This document shows positions 1 to 7,890 of a DNA stretch of 64,000 nt, piece by piece (the first letter of the stretch is position 1; each line of letters starts with the position of its first letter). The notes below the pieces were generated by a model, which was given only the letters and a program-made list of their open reading frames with translations, had not been told where the DNA came from and did not search any database. A program made the translations under genes and the position numbers. This DNA comes from Cedecea neteri NBRC 105707 = ATCC 33855. Lineage in GTDB: Bacteria > Pseudomonadota > Gammaproteobacteria > Enterobacterales > Enterobacteriaceae. The stretch covers positions 29,534-93,533 of the forward strand of contig NZ_BCTL01000011.1 of assembly GCF_001571265.1 (NCBI RefSeq), in the 5' to 3' direction.

Positions 1-441
1 CTGACCATTGCCGCAAGCCTCGGCAGCTGGCTGGGCTATATCCAGGGGCGCTGGCTGGGAAACACCCGCCTCGTCCAAAACTGGCTGTCGCATCTGCCGG
101 CCCATTATCACCAACGCTCACACCAGCTTTTCCATAAGCACGGGCTGTCTGCGCTGCTCATTGGCCGCTTTATCGCTTTTGTTCGCACTCTGTTGCCAAC
201 TATTGCCGGATTATCGGGTCTTAGCAGCACCCGCTTCCAGTTCTTCAACTGGATGAGCGGCCTGCTGTGGATATTGATTCTGACGACCCTGGGATATTTG
301 CTGGGCAAAACGCCGGTCTTCCTGAAGTACGAAGACGCTTTGATGTCGTGCCTGATGCTGATCCCGGTGGTGCTCCTGGTCATCGGTCTGGTTGGTTCGT
401 TAATCGTGCTTTGGCGTAAAAAACGCAGCCAAAGTCGCTAG
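1..441 (+). CDS. yqjA: DedA-family inner membrane protein YqjA, 5' end missing
   Basis: The frame is open from base 1, so the N-terminal third is outside the window; 146 codons remain before TAG. The visible part has the DedA signature around [16 protein letters not shown] followed by two C-terminal hydrophobic segments and a basic tail (RKKRSQSR). DedA proteins (E. coli YqjA and YghB) are proton-dependent membrane transporters needed for envelope homeostasis, cell division and alkaline or drug tolerance; some DedA proteins recycle undecaprenyl phosphate. mzrA follows 9 bp downstream, the same pair as in E. coli, so the two are probably co-transcribed. Identification is by recall of the E. 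coli protein and its neighbours. Confidence 0.9.
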   Translation: MTIAASLGSWLGYIQGRWLGNTRLVQNWLSHLPAHYHQRSHQLFHKHGLSALLIGRFIAFVRTLLPTIAGLSGLSSTRFQFFNWMSGLLWILILTTLGYLLGKTPVFLKYEDALMSCLMLIPVVLLVIGLVGSLIVLWRKKRSQSR

Positions 442-450
442 AGGGATTCG

Positions 451-828
451 ATGAAATTAGCTTTCACTCGCCGCCTGAGGGCGGCGCTGCTTGTTGGAGC
501 CCTGGCCATTGCGTCGCTGATGGTATGGTCCGGCATGCAGAATAAGGATTCCACACTCGAGATCCGTGCCTCACGGCAGGGCGGGAGTATTCCCGACGGC
601 TTCTATGTCTGGCACCACCTGGATGCCAACGGTATTCGCTTTAAAAGCATTACGCCGCTCAACAACACGCTATTGGTCACGTTTGATTCTAGCGCGCAGA
701 GCGAGGCGGCAAAAGAAGTCCTCAATCGCACGCTGCCCCAAGGGTATGTTATTGCTCAGCAGGATGGAGATAAAGACGCTCTGGCCTGGCTTTCTATTCT
801 GCGCCCTGACCATAACCACCTCGGCTGA
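451..828 (+). CDS. mzrA: EnvZ/OmpR modulator MzrA
   Basis: 125 codons, close to E. coli MzrA (127 aa). A basic N-terminus (KLAFTRRLR) leads into one hydrophobic segment at about residues 11-28, followed by a periplasmic domain of about 95 residues: a type II single-pass inner membrane protein. In E. coli MzrA binds the sensor kinase EnvZ and raises OmpR phosphorylation, linking the CpxA and EnvZ pathways. It sits directly behind yqjA, as in E. coli. The start ATG lies 7 bp after a GAGG-type ribosome site (AGAGGGATTCG). Confidence 0.88.
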   Translation: MKLAFTRRLRAALLVGALAIASLMVWSGMQNKDSTLEIRASRQGGSIPDGFYVWHHLDANGIRFKSITPLNNTLLVTFDSSAQSEAAKEVLNRTLPQGYVIAQQDGDKDALAWLSILRPDHNHLG

Positions 829-1002
829 TCCCCTTCTTTCAGTCTGAATTTGCTATCATCTTCTGGGTTTTTAGCAGATTCATGACTATGCTTTAGCTGT
901 TTTTACCACGCTTTATCTACGCTTTTTCGACACTCTGGACCGACGCATGGAGTATGATCGTCTGATACTTTTATGATTCGTCTTACAATGGAAGGTTTAA
1001 AC

Positions 1003-1371
1003 ATGAATTACCGCACCGTACTGGCACTTGCTTTACTCACCCTGACCTCTGCCGCACAGGCAAATACCTTGTGCAGCGAGAAAGAGCAGGATATTCAACG
1101 CGAGATTGGCTATGCGGAAAAACACAATAATCAGCACCGTATTGATGGTCTGAAAAAGGCCCTGAGTGAAGTACGCGAAAACTGCAGCGATGCCGGCCTG
1201 CGCGCCGAGCACCAAAAGAAGATTGCTAAGCAGAAAGCTGAAATCGAAGAGCGTAAAGCCGATCTCGTCGAAGCCCGTCAGAAGGGTGACCCGGAAAAAA
1301 TCACCAAACGTGAGAAGAAACTTGCGGAAGCAGAAGATAGCCTCCAAGCTTTAGAGAAGCGTGATTACTGA
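1003..1371 (+). CDS. yqjC: YqjC, small periplasmic DUF1090 protein
   Basis: I place the start at 1003 rather than the in-frame ATGs at 973 or 988, because GAAGG lies 6 bases upstream, a signal peptide (MNYRTVLALALLTLTSAAQA) begins there, and the length becomes 122 aa like E. coli YqjC. The mature protein is about 100 residues, charged and helical (repeated K/E/R), probably coiled coil, with two Cys early on (C22 and one after RENC). DUF1090; function unknown. It heads the yqjC-yqjD-yqjE-yqjK cluster, which in E. coli is induced in stationary phase. Confidence 0.85.
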   Translation: MNYRTVLALALLTLTSAAQANTLCSEKEQDIQREIGYAEKHNNQHRIDGLKKALSEVRENCSDAGLRAEHQKKIAKQKAEIEERKADLVEARQKGDPEKITKREKKLAEAEDSLQALEKRDY

Positions 1372-1421
1372 TTGTGTAGTCGCAGACTTTAAGGATCCAT
1401 CTCAAACACTCGGAGAGAACT

Positions 1422-1727
1422 ATGTCAAAAGATACTACGTCAGAACATTTACGCGCTGAGTTGAAATCCCTGGCAGATACGCTTGAAGAAGTCCTGAGTG
1501 CGTCCACGGATAAATCAAAAACTGAACTGGACAAACTGCGAGCCAAAGCGGAAAAAACCCTCAAAGAGAGCCGTGACCGCCTCGGTGAAACCAGCGAAGC
1601 CATCGCCAAACAAACCCGCGAAGCCGCAGCCAAAGCGGATGATTATGTCCGCGAGAACCCGTGGACCGGCGTAGGCATTGGCGCTGCGGTCGGCGTCGTG
1701 CTGGGTGTGCTGCTGGCGCGTCGTTAA
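1422..1727 (+). CDS. yqjD: YqjD, membrane-anchored ribosome-binding protein (DUF883/ElaB family)
   Basis: 101 aa, as in E. coli. The N-terminal 75 residues are a charged amphipathic helix rich in K/E/A; the C-terminus is a glycine-rich transmembrane helix (TGVGIGAAVGVVLGVLLARR). E. coli YqjD is a stationary-phase tail-anchored protein that binds 70S and 100S ribosomes and holds them at the inner membrane. A GGAGAG ribosome site precedes the ATG. yqjE begins one base after its stop codon, indicating translational coupling. Confidence 0.9.
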   Translation: MSKDTTSEHLRAELKSLADTLEEVLSASTDKSKTELDKLRAKAEKTLKESRDRLGETSEAIAKQTREAAAKADDYVRENPWTGVGIGAAVGVVLGVLLARR

Positions 1728-1728
1728 G

Positions 1729-2127
1729 ATGGCGGATTCTCACCAAAGTCAGGGGCCGGGCAAAAGCGTGCTCGGGATTGGCCAACGGCTGGTCACCATT
1801 CTGGTCGGCATGGTCGAAACGCGCGTACGTCTTGCTGTGGTCGAGCTGGAAGAGGAAAAAGCACACATCGTCCAGCTGCTGCTTATGCTCGGCTTGACCA
1901 TGCTGTTCGCCGCCTTTGGCTTAATGAGCCTGATGGTGCTGATTATCTGGGCCGTTGATCCGCAGTATCGTCTTAACGCCATGATTGCTACCACGGTCGT
2001 CCTGCTGTCGCTGGCATTGATCGGCGGTATCTGGACGCTGCGCAAGTCCCGTCAATCAACCCTGCTGCGCCACACCCGGCGTGAGCTGGAAAACGACAGG
2101 ACCTTGCTGGAAGAGGATAAGCGATGA
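1729..2127 (+). CDS. yqjE: YqjE, phage-holin-like inner membrane protein (DUF1469)
   Basis: The start at 1729 (MADSHQSQGPGK) is chosen because the ATG follows the yqjD stop by one base; longer reading would overlap yqjD. The product is 132 aa (E. coli 134). Two hydrophobic segments (about residues 45-70 and 80-103) are flanked by charged helices; this is the holin-like superfamily III layout. Function unknown; in E. coli it is expressed with yqjD in stationary phase. The 3' end overlaps yqjK by 4 bp (ATGA). Confidence 0.87.
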   Translation: MADSHQSQGPGKSVLGIGQRLVTILVGMVETRVRLAVVELEEEKAHIVQLLLMLGLTMLFAAFGLMSLMVLIIWAVDPQYRLNAMIATTVVLLSLALIGGIWTLRKSRQSTLLRHTRRELENDRTLLEEDKR

Positions 2128-2414
2128 GCGATGCAGAACGTGATAAACGTAAAGCGCATCTGCTCAGCCAGGTTCAGCAACAGCGGCTCGATCTCAGCGC
2201 GGCAAAACGCGACTGGCTGCAGGTCACCAGCCCCTACGATCGCGGCTGGAATACCTTAGTCAGCCTGCGTAGCTACGCCATGATAGCCAGCAGCGTGTTG
2301 GCTATCTGGACGGTAAAGCATCCCGGTAAGTTTATGCGCTGGGCGAAACGAGGATTTGGCGCCTGGAGCACCTGGCGGCTTATCCGCAATACGCTCACCC
2401 CACCTTCACACTAA
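2124..2414 (+). CDS. yqjK: YqjK, YqjK-like family protein
   Basis: 96 aa (E. coli YqjK 99). It overlaps the end of yqjE by 4 bp. The N-terminal half is highly charged (DAERDKRKAHLLSQVQQQ); one moderately hydrophobic helix (SYAMIASSVLAIWTVKH) lies near residues 50-66, so it is probably a peripheral or single-pass membrane protein. Function unknown. It closes the yqjCDEK transcription unit, since an intrinsic terminator follows within 10 bp. Confidence 0.85.
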   Translation: MSDAERDKRKAHLLSQVQQQRLDLSAAKRDWLQVTSPYDRGWNTLVSLRSYAMIASSVLAIWTVKHPGKFMRWAKRGFGAWSTWRLIRNTLTPPSH

Positions 2415-2418
2415 GCTT

Positions 2419-2445
2419 AAAACACCGCCTCTGGCGGTGTTTTTA
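2419..2445 (+). terminator. Intrinsic terminator after yqjK
   Basis: ACACCGCC and GGCGGTGT form an 8-bp stem around TCT, followed by TTTTT. It separates yqjCDEK from yqjF. Confidence 0.85.
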
Positions 2446-2663
2446 TTTGCCCCATTCACGCCCTTTTACCCAGTATTTTTACTTTTCCCGCTTAGTTCAC
2501 TCAGGATATTTGAAGAACTTAGACAGTTTTCCTTGCTAACAATCTTTTTCCGCCCCGTCTATCATCCTCCCCATCAACAGCAAACATCGGTAATTACTGG
2601 AGTTTGCGCACCTTTTAAGCCCTGGCCGAGTAAGCCGGAAAAGAAGAACCGCTGGAGAGTAAA

Positions 2664-3056
2664 ATGAAAAAATTAGAAGATGTTGGCGTACTGGTTGCTC
2701 GTATTCTGATGCCAATCCTGTTTATTACCGCTGGCTGGGGCAAAATCACCGGTTATGCAGGCACACAGCAGTACATGGAAGCGATGGGCGTGCCGGGTGC
2801 ACTGCTGCCGCTGACCATTCTGCTTGAGTTTGGCGGCGGTCTGGCCATTCTGTTCGGCTTCCTGACCCGTACTACCGCGCTGATTACCGCGCTGTTTACC
2901 GTGCTGACCGCGTTCCTGTTCCACAGCAACTTTGCGGAAGGCGTGAACTCCATTATGTTCATGAAAAACCTCACCATCGCGGGTGGCTACCTGTTGCTGG
3001 CGGTCTTTGGCCCAAGCGCAATCAGCCTTGACCGCGTACTGAATAAAAAGTGGTAA
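2664..3056 (+). CDS. yqjF: DoxX-family membrane protein YqjF
   Basis: 130 aa, the same length as E. coli YqjF. Four hydrophobic segments and the DoxX pattern (LVARILMPILFITAGWGKITGYAG, then LLEFGGGLAILFGF) are visible. DoxX-like proteins are small four-helix membrane proteins, some tied to quinone or thiol redox chemistry; the E. coli role is unsettled. A 249-bp leader with no other gene precedes it, and CTGGAGAG lies just upstream of the ATG. It is followed by its own terminator and then yqjG, as in E. coli. Confidence 0.88.
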   Translation: MKKLEDVGVLVARILMPILFITAGWGKITGYAGTQQYMEAMGVPGALLPLTILLEFGGGLAILFGFLTRTTALITALFTVLTAFLFHSNFAEGVNSIMFMKNLTIAGGYLLLAVFGPSAISLDRVLNKKW

Positions 3057-3082
3057 GCGTTCTATACTGATGAACACAGAGA

Positions 3083-3109
3083 AAGCGAAGACACCGTCTT
3101 CGCTTTTTT
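3083..3109 (+). terminator. Intrinsic terminator between yqjF and yqjG
   Basis: AAGCGAAGAC pairs with GTCTTCGCTT around ACC, followed by TTTTT. It lies 20 bp before the yqjG start, so yqjG may receive partial read-through. Confidence 0.8.
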
Positions 3110-3129
3110 GCTATTGAGGAGGAGAAAAA

Positions 3130-4122
3130 ATGGGACAACTCATCGACGGCGTTTGGCATGACGTCTGGTACGACACTAAATCGACCGGCGGCCGCTTTAA
3201 ACGTTCGGAATCCGTCTTCCGCAACTGGCTCACCGCCGACGGAGCCCCCGGCCCAACGGGAAAAGGGGGATTTGCCGCGGAAAAAGACCGCTACCATCTT
3301 TATGTTTCTCTTGCCTGCCCCTGGGCACACCGGACGTTGATTGTGCGTAAGCTGAAAGGCCTTGAGCCCTTTATCTCCGTTTCAGTCGTTAACCCGCTGA
3401 TGCTGCAAAACGGCTGGACGTTCGCGGAGGATTTCCCGGAGGCCACCGGCGACACGCTGTATCACCACGACTTCCTGTATCAGCTTTATCTGCAGGCCGA
3501 TCCTCACTACACCGGCCGCGTGACGGTGCCCGTACTTTGGGACAAGAAAAACCAGACAATCGTCAGCAATGAGTCCGCAGACATCATTCGTATGTTTAAT
3601 ACGGCCTTTGATGCCCTCGGTGCACGAGCAGGAAACTATTATTCTGACGAGCTAAAAAGCGAGATCGATGAGCTGAACGGCTGGATTTATGACACGGTGA
3701 ACAACGGCGTGTACAAAGCGGGCTTTGCCACTTCTCAGGAAGCCTATGACGAAGCCGTGGAGAAGGTATTTACCTCTCTGGCACGCCTTGAGCAAATCCT
3801 CGGGCAGCATCGTTACTTAACTGGCCAGCAGCTGACCGAAGCGGATATTCGTCTGTGGACCACACTGGTGCGTTTTGATCCGGTGTACGTCACCCACTTC
3901 AAGTGCGATAAGTACCGCATCAGTGATTACCCAAATCTTTACGGCTTCCTGCGCGATATCTACCAGATACCCGGCGTGCGTGAAACGGTTAGCTTCCCGC
4001 ATATCCGCACTCACTACTATTGCAGCCACAAAACCATCAACCCAACGGGCATCATTTCCATCGGCCCTGCTCAAGATTTAGACGAGCCGCACGGGCGCGA
4101 TGAGCGGTTTAGGAAGAGTTAA
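3130..4122 (+). CDS. yqjG: Glutathionyl-hydroquinone reductase YqjG
   Basis: 330 aa (E. coli YqjG 328). Omega/Xi-class glutathione transferase: an N-terminal thioredoxin fold with catalytic Cys63 in SLACPWAHR, and a C-terminal helical domain containing LTEADIRLWTTLVRFDPVYV. The family reduces glutathionyl-hydroquinones with glutathione, releasing hydroquinone and GSSG; cytosolic. A strong GAGGAGGAG ribosome site lies just ahead of the ATG. Neighbours yqjF and yhaH match E. coli. Confidence 0.93.
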   Translation: MGQLIDGVWHDVWYDTKSTGGRFKRSESVFRNWLTADGAPGPTGKGGFAAEKDRYHLYVSLACPWAHRTLIVRKLKGLEPFISVSVVNPLMLQNGWTFAEDFPEATGDTLYHHDFLYQLYLQADPHYTGRVTVPVLWDKKNQTIVSNESADIIRMFNTAFDALGARAGNYYSDELKSEIDELNGWIYDTVNNGVYKAGFATSQEAYDEAVEKVFTSLARLEQILGQHRYLTGQQLTEADIRLWTTLVRFDPVYVTHFKCDKYRISDYPNLYGFLRDIYQIPGVRETVSFPHIRTHYYCSHKTINPTGIISIGPAQDLDEPHGRDERFRKS

Positions 4123-4226
4123 GAATATTCACTACAACAACGATTTACGGCCAATGTATTCGCGTCTATTCTTGAATCGATCGCTTACCGTTCAGGTGAT
4201 TGTCGGATAATCAAGGCAGGCCTTAA

Positions 4227-4598
4227 ATGGATTGGTATTTTAAAGCACTAACAAATTACATTGGGTTTGGCGGACGAGCCCGCCGCAAAGAGTACTGGAT
4301 GTTCCATCTGGTGAACTTCGTTCTGGCAGCGGTGCTAAGCGTGCTGGATAAGATGCTTGGGCTGCACATTTATAAAGATGAAGGTGCGCTCACCACGATT
4401 TACAGCATCCTGGTTTTCCTGCCGCTTTGGGCAGTCCAGTTCCGCCGCCTGCACGACACCGACCGCTCAGCCTGGTGGCTGCTGTTGCTGTTAATCCCGA
4501 TTGTCGGCTGGTTGATCATTCTGGCATTCAACTGCCAGGACGGCACCCCGGCAACCAACCGCTTCGGGCCAGATCCTAAAGCCCCTGAGCTCTACTAA
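4227..4598 (+). CDS. yhaH: DUF805 inner membrane protein YhaH
   Basis: 123 aa (E. coli 121). DUF805 pattern: MDWYFKALTNYIGFGGRARRKEYWMF at the N-terminus, three hydrophobic helices, the RRLHDTDRSAWW motif between helices 2 and 3, and a C-terminal NRFGPDP. Function unknown. This is the last gene of the 70-min block; the next gene, mpl, belongs to a distant E. coli locus. Confidence 0.88.
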   Translation: MDWYFKALTNYIGFGGRARRKEYWMFHLVNFVLAAVLSVLDKMLGLHIYKDEGALTTIYSILVFLPLWAVQFRRLHDTDRSAWWLLLLLIPIVGWLIILAFNCQDGTPATNRFGPDPKAPELY

Positions 4599-4600
4599 AC

Positions 4601-4632
4601 AAAAAGGGCGCACCAGATGGTGCGCCCTTTTC
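4601..4632. terminator. Bidirectional terminator between yhaH and mpl
   Basis: AAAAGGGCGCACC pairs perfectly with GGTGCGCCCTTTT around AGAT, giving a 13-bp stem with A and T tracts on opposite sides. It can stop both yhaH (+) and mpl (-), which converge here. Confidence 0.9.
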
Positions 4633-4649
4633 TTATCAGACCGTCGAGC

Positions 4650-6035
4650 TTAAAAAGCTTGTTCGTTCTGCTGTTCAGCTTTCTTCGCCAGGCCATCCAG
4701 CAATTTCTGGTGAATACCGCCGAAACCGCCGTTGCTCATGACCAGAATATGGTCGCCCGGCTGGGCCGTTTTCACTACCATCTCCGCGAGCGTGTCCACG
4801 TCTGCGCTCCAGTGGGCCGGCTGGACGCAGGCTTCGGCCACTTCAGCAACCTGCCACGGAATGTGCTGCGGCTGAAGCAGAAATACTTCGTCCGCGCGTC
4901 CCAGAGAAGGGGCCAGATCGTCTTTGCAGACGCCCATTTTCATGGTGTTAGAGCGAGGCTCCAGTACGGCCAGAATGCGAGCGGTGCCGCCCACTTTCCC
5001 GCGTAGCGCGGCAAGCGTAGCCAGAATCGCCGTCGGGTGATGCGCAAAGTCGTCGTAAACCGTGACGCCATGCGCTTCGCCGCGCAGTTCAAGACGTCGA
5101 CGGGCATTCACAAAGCTACCCAGCGCCTGGGCTGCGTCAGCCGGAGTCACACCAACGTGACGGGCAGCGGCAATAGCCATCAGGCCGTTATGCATGTTGT
5201 GTTCGCCGACCAGTTGCCAGTTCACGGTACCTACGCATTCGCCGTCCAGGTACACTTCCCACTGCGAAGCATCTGTCGTCAGCTTTTTCGCCTGCCAGTG
5301 GCCCTGCTCGCCCACCAGCTCCTGCTCGCTCCAGCAGCCCATCGCCAGGGTTTGCTTCAGATTAGCGTCGTTTTCCGGCCAGATAATTTTGCCCTGGCCC
5401 GGGACGATACGCACCAGGTGGTGGAACTGCTTCTGGATGGCTTTCAGATCGTCAAAGATATCCGCGTGATCGAACTCAAGGTTATTGAGGATCAGCGTTC
5501 GCGGGCAGTAATGGACAAATTTAGAACGCTTGTCGAAGAACGCGCAGTCATATTCATCGGCTTCAATGACGAAGAAGGAGCTCTCTCCCAGACGCGCGGA
5601 CACTTCAAAGTTGCCCGGTACGCCGCCGATGACAAAGCCAGGCTTATAGCCACAGGCTTCAAGAATCCAGGTCGCCATACCGGCGGTCGTGGTTTTACCG
5701 TGCGTTCCCGCGACCGCAATCACCCAGCGGTCGCGCAGCACAAAGTCATGCAGCCACTGCGGGCCGGACATATATGGAATGCCCTGCTCCAGTACGGCTT
5801 CCACACACGGATTCCCGCGCGTCATCGCGTTGCCGATGATCACCAGATCCGGATGTGAGTCGAGCTGGCTGGCGTCATAACCTTCAATTAACGAGATCCC
5901 CTGCTCTTCAAGCAGCGTACTCATCGGTGGGTAAACATTGGCGTCTGAGCCCGTCACTTCATGCCCTAAAGAGCGTGCCAGCATCGCCAGGCCGCCCATA
6001 AAGGTGCCACAGATCCCTAGAATATGAATGCGCAT
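4650..6035 (-). CDS. mpl: UDP-N-acetylmuramate:L-alanyl-gamma-D-glutamyl-meso-DAP ligase
   Basis: 461 aa (E. coli Mpl 457). Mur ligase layout: N-terminal Rossmann domain (HILGICGTFMGGLAMLA), ATP-binding domain with GTHGKTTTAGM near residue 111, and a C-terminal domain with DDFAHHPTAI. It recycles peptidoglycan by joining tripeptide to UDP-MurNAc in the cytosol. It converges on yhaH and is divergent from fbp, the fbp pairing being that of E. coli. A long open frame on the opposite strand is a codon-bias shadow. Confidence 0.96.
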   Translation of the reverse strand: MRIHILGICGTFMGGLAMLARSLGHEVTGSDANVYPPMSTLLEEQGISLIEGYDASQLDSHPDLVIIGNAMTRGNPCVEAVLEQGIPYMSGPQWLHDFVLRDRWVIAVAGTHGKTTTAGMATWILEACGYKPGFVIGGVPGNFEVSARLGESSFFVIEADEYDCAFFDKRSKFVHYCPRTLILNNLEFDHADIFDDLKAIQKQFHHLVRIVPGQGKIIWPENDANLKQTLAMGCWSEQELVGEQGHWQAKKLTTDASQWEVYLDGECVGTVNWQLVGEHNMHNGLMAIAAARHVGVTPADAAQALGSFVNARRRLELRGEAHGVTVYDDFAHHPTAILATLAALRGKVGGTARILAVLEPRSNTMKMGVCKDDLAPSLGRADEVFLLQPQHIPWQVAEVAEACVQPAHWSADVDTLAEMVVKTAQPGDHILVMSNGGFGGIHQKLLDGLAKKAEQQNEQAF

Positions 6036-6210
6036 ACTAAACTATCCTTTCTTTGTTTGGCGCACATTCTAACCGCATGGCTGCGGAGGCGAAACGCATT
6101 TCAGGATATTCCTTATCTTGCTGGCGCGATTCACCTGTGCGCGACAATTTGAAAATTTGTTAAGATTGTTGCGATCGCTTTATCCAACATAATGATGCAG
6201 GGAAAGTGTT

Positions 6211-7209
6211 ATGAAAACGTTAGGTGAATTTATTGTCGAAAAACAGCATGAGTTTTCGCATGCTACCGGTGAGCTCACGGCTTTACTGTCGGCAATAAAG
6301 CTGGGCGCTAAAATCATCCACCGCGATATCAATAAGGCCGGTCTGGTCGATATCCTGGGGGCGAGCGGTGCCGAAAACGTGCAGGGCGAAGAGCAGCAAA
6401 AGCTCGACCTGTTCGCAAATGAAAAACTGAAGGCAGCGCTGAAAGCTCGCGGCATTGTGGCCGGTATCGCCTCCGAAGAAGAAGACGAGATCGTGGTCTT
6501 TGAAGGTGCCGAGCAGGCAAAATATGTCGTGCTGATGGACCCGCTTGACGGATCTTCTAACATCGATGTCAACGTGTCCGTTGGCACCATTTTCTCTATC
6601 TACCGCCGCATTACGCCGGTCGGTACGCCGGTCACCGAGGAAGATTTCCTCCAGCCAGGCAACCAGCAGGTTGCCGCCGGTTACGTGGTTTACGGCTCAT
6701 CAACGATGCTGGTTTACACCACCGGCTGCGGCGTACACGCTTTCACCTACGATCCTTCGCTCGGCGTGTTCTGCCTGAGCCAGGAGCGTATGCGCTTCCC
6801 GGAGAGAGGCAACACCTACTCCATTAACGAAGGCAACTACATTAAATTCCCGAACGGCGTGAAGAAGTACATCAAGTTCTGCCAGGAAGAAGATACCGCC
6901 AGCAAGCGCCCATACACCTCGCGCTACATTGGCTCCCTGGTGGCGGACTTCCACCGCAACTTGCTGAAAGGCGGCATTTATCTTTACCCGAGCACCGCCA
7001 GCCACCCGGAAGGCAAGCTGCGTTTGCTGTATGAAGGTAACCCGATGGCATTCCTTGCGGAACAGGCCGGTGGTAAAGCCAGTGACGGGAAAGAGAGAAT
7101 TCTGGATATCATCCCAACCACGCTACACCAGCGCCGCCCGTTCTTCGTCGGCACTCAGCATATGGTTGAGGACGTAGAGCGCTTTATTCGCGAATACCCG
7201 GACGCCTGA
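6211..7209 (+). CDS. fbp: Fructose-1,6-bisphosphatase class I
   Basis: 332 aa, as in E. coli. The metal and phosphate site [19 protein letters not shown] lies near residue 110; [16 protein letters not shown] and a C-terminal GGKASDG region are also present. It removes the 1-phosphate of fructose 1,6-bisphosphate, the controlled step of gluconeogenesis, in the cytosol. Divergent from mpl with 175 bp between them that must hold both promoters. The E. coli neighbours ytfQRT-yjfF on the far side are missing here. Confidence 0.97.
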   Translation: MKTLGEFIVEKQHEFSHATGELTALLSAIKLGAKIIHRDINKAGLVDILGASGAENVQGEEQQKLDLFANEKLKAALKARGIVAGIASEEEDEIVVFEGAEQAKYVVLMDPLDGSSNIDVNVSVGTIFSIYRRITPVGTPVTEEDFLQPGNQQVAAGYVVYGSSTMLVYTTGCGVHAFTYDPSLGVFCLSQERMRFPERGNTYSINEGNYIKFPNGVKKYIKFCQEEDTASKRPYTSRYIGSLVADFHRNLLKGGIYLYPSTASHPEGKLRLLYEGNPMAFLAEQAGGKASDGKERILDIIPTTLHQRRPFFVGTQHMVEDVERFIREYPDA

Positions 7210-7213
7210 TGAA

Positions 7214-7252
7214 AACGGCGTGCCGCCGTCATACCGGCAGCGGCACGCCGAA
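7214..7252 (-). terminator. Stem-loop with terminator character between fbp and the DUF2569 gene
   Basis: CGGCGTGCCGC pairs with GCGGCACGCCG (11 bp) around a 13-base loop. TTTT follows the stem only on the minus strand, so it suits the leftward DUF2569 gene; it may also stabilise the fbp 3' end. Confidence 0.6.
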
Positions 7253-7254
7253 AA

Positions 7255-7752
7255 TCAGCGGACGAAAGTGCGCTTAACGCGCTCGGAAACGCAGAAATAA
7301 GGGATCCAGATACAAGCCCCAAAGAAGTTACGCATCAACGTTTTTGCCGCGTCAAAATCGATCGGCACATCGAAGAAGGCCTTGGCTAAGTAGAGGTCCA
7401 ACGCCTGGAAAACGATCCCTGCCACGAATAACACAATATAGTAGCGTGGTAGCTGGCGCTTTTTACGGAAAAAGAGGCTGGAAACGTAAATGGCCGAGAC
7501 AAACAGGCCTGCAAACCCTACTGCTTCGAAAATCAGTACTCCCCAGGCAGCCCCGGTAAAATAATCATAATTATTCGTTATTATTTTCAGAGTGTTAACA
7601 AAAGCCATAAAGTTGAACAGAATCGAAAGCACCAAACCCAGCGCCGGGACATAAAGCCAGCCCCGAATACGCTTAAACTCTTTCTCCTCACACGCAGCGC
7701 AGTAATCGCTGTCTTTTATTGCTTCGTTATCACACTGAATGCAGATGGCCAT
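7255..7752 (-). CDS. DUF2569-type membrane protein with N-terminal zinc ribbon
   Basis: 165 aa. Residues 4-21 carry two CxxC pairs (C4, C7, C18, C21), a likely small zinc ribbon; four hydrophobic helices follow. The C-terminal IWIPYFCVSERVKRTFVR resembles the closing motif of DUF2569 proteins such as E. coli YdgK. Function unknown. It is not at this place in E. coli K-12, where ytfQRT-yjfF (a galactofuranose importer) lies between fbp and ppa. It stands alone, tail to tail with fbp. Confidence 0.65.
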   Translation of the reverse strand: MAICIQCDNEAIKDSDYCAACEEKEFKRIRGWLYVPALGLVLSILFNFMAFVNTLKIITNNYDYFTGAAWGVLIFEAVGFAGLFVSAIYVSSLFFRKKRQLPRYYIVLFVAGIVFQALDLYLAKAFFDVPIDFDAAKTLMRNFFGACIWIPYFCVSERVKRTFVR

Positions 7753-7890
7753 AGATCCCTCTTAAAAATCCTAACAGATTGTTTATACGTTAACTTTTTA
7801 TATTAGAGTAAAGCCGGGGGATGAATCACCCCACCAAAATGAGTAGCGGCGAGGGCAAAATGCCGCTCACCGCTAAAGATGTCAGGCAAA

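Noticed and set aside
1..3. A complete yqjA starting at the window edge
   Set aside because: The first visible residues are mid-protein and DedA proteins are about 220 residues; the N-terminus is missing.
5037..5858. 273-codon open frame opposite mpl
   Set aside because: It lies wholly inside mpl on the other strand, has no ribosome site or recognisable domain, and mpl is a full-length match to a known enzyme.
7216..7250. REP/BIME element after fbp
   Set aside because: The stem does not match the usual REP consensus and is followed by T residues on the minus strand, so a terminator is the simpler reading.
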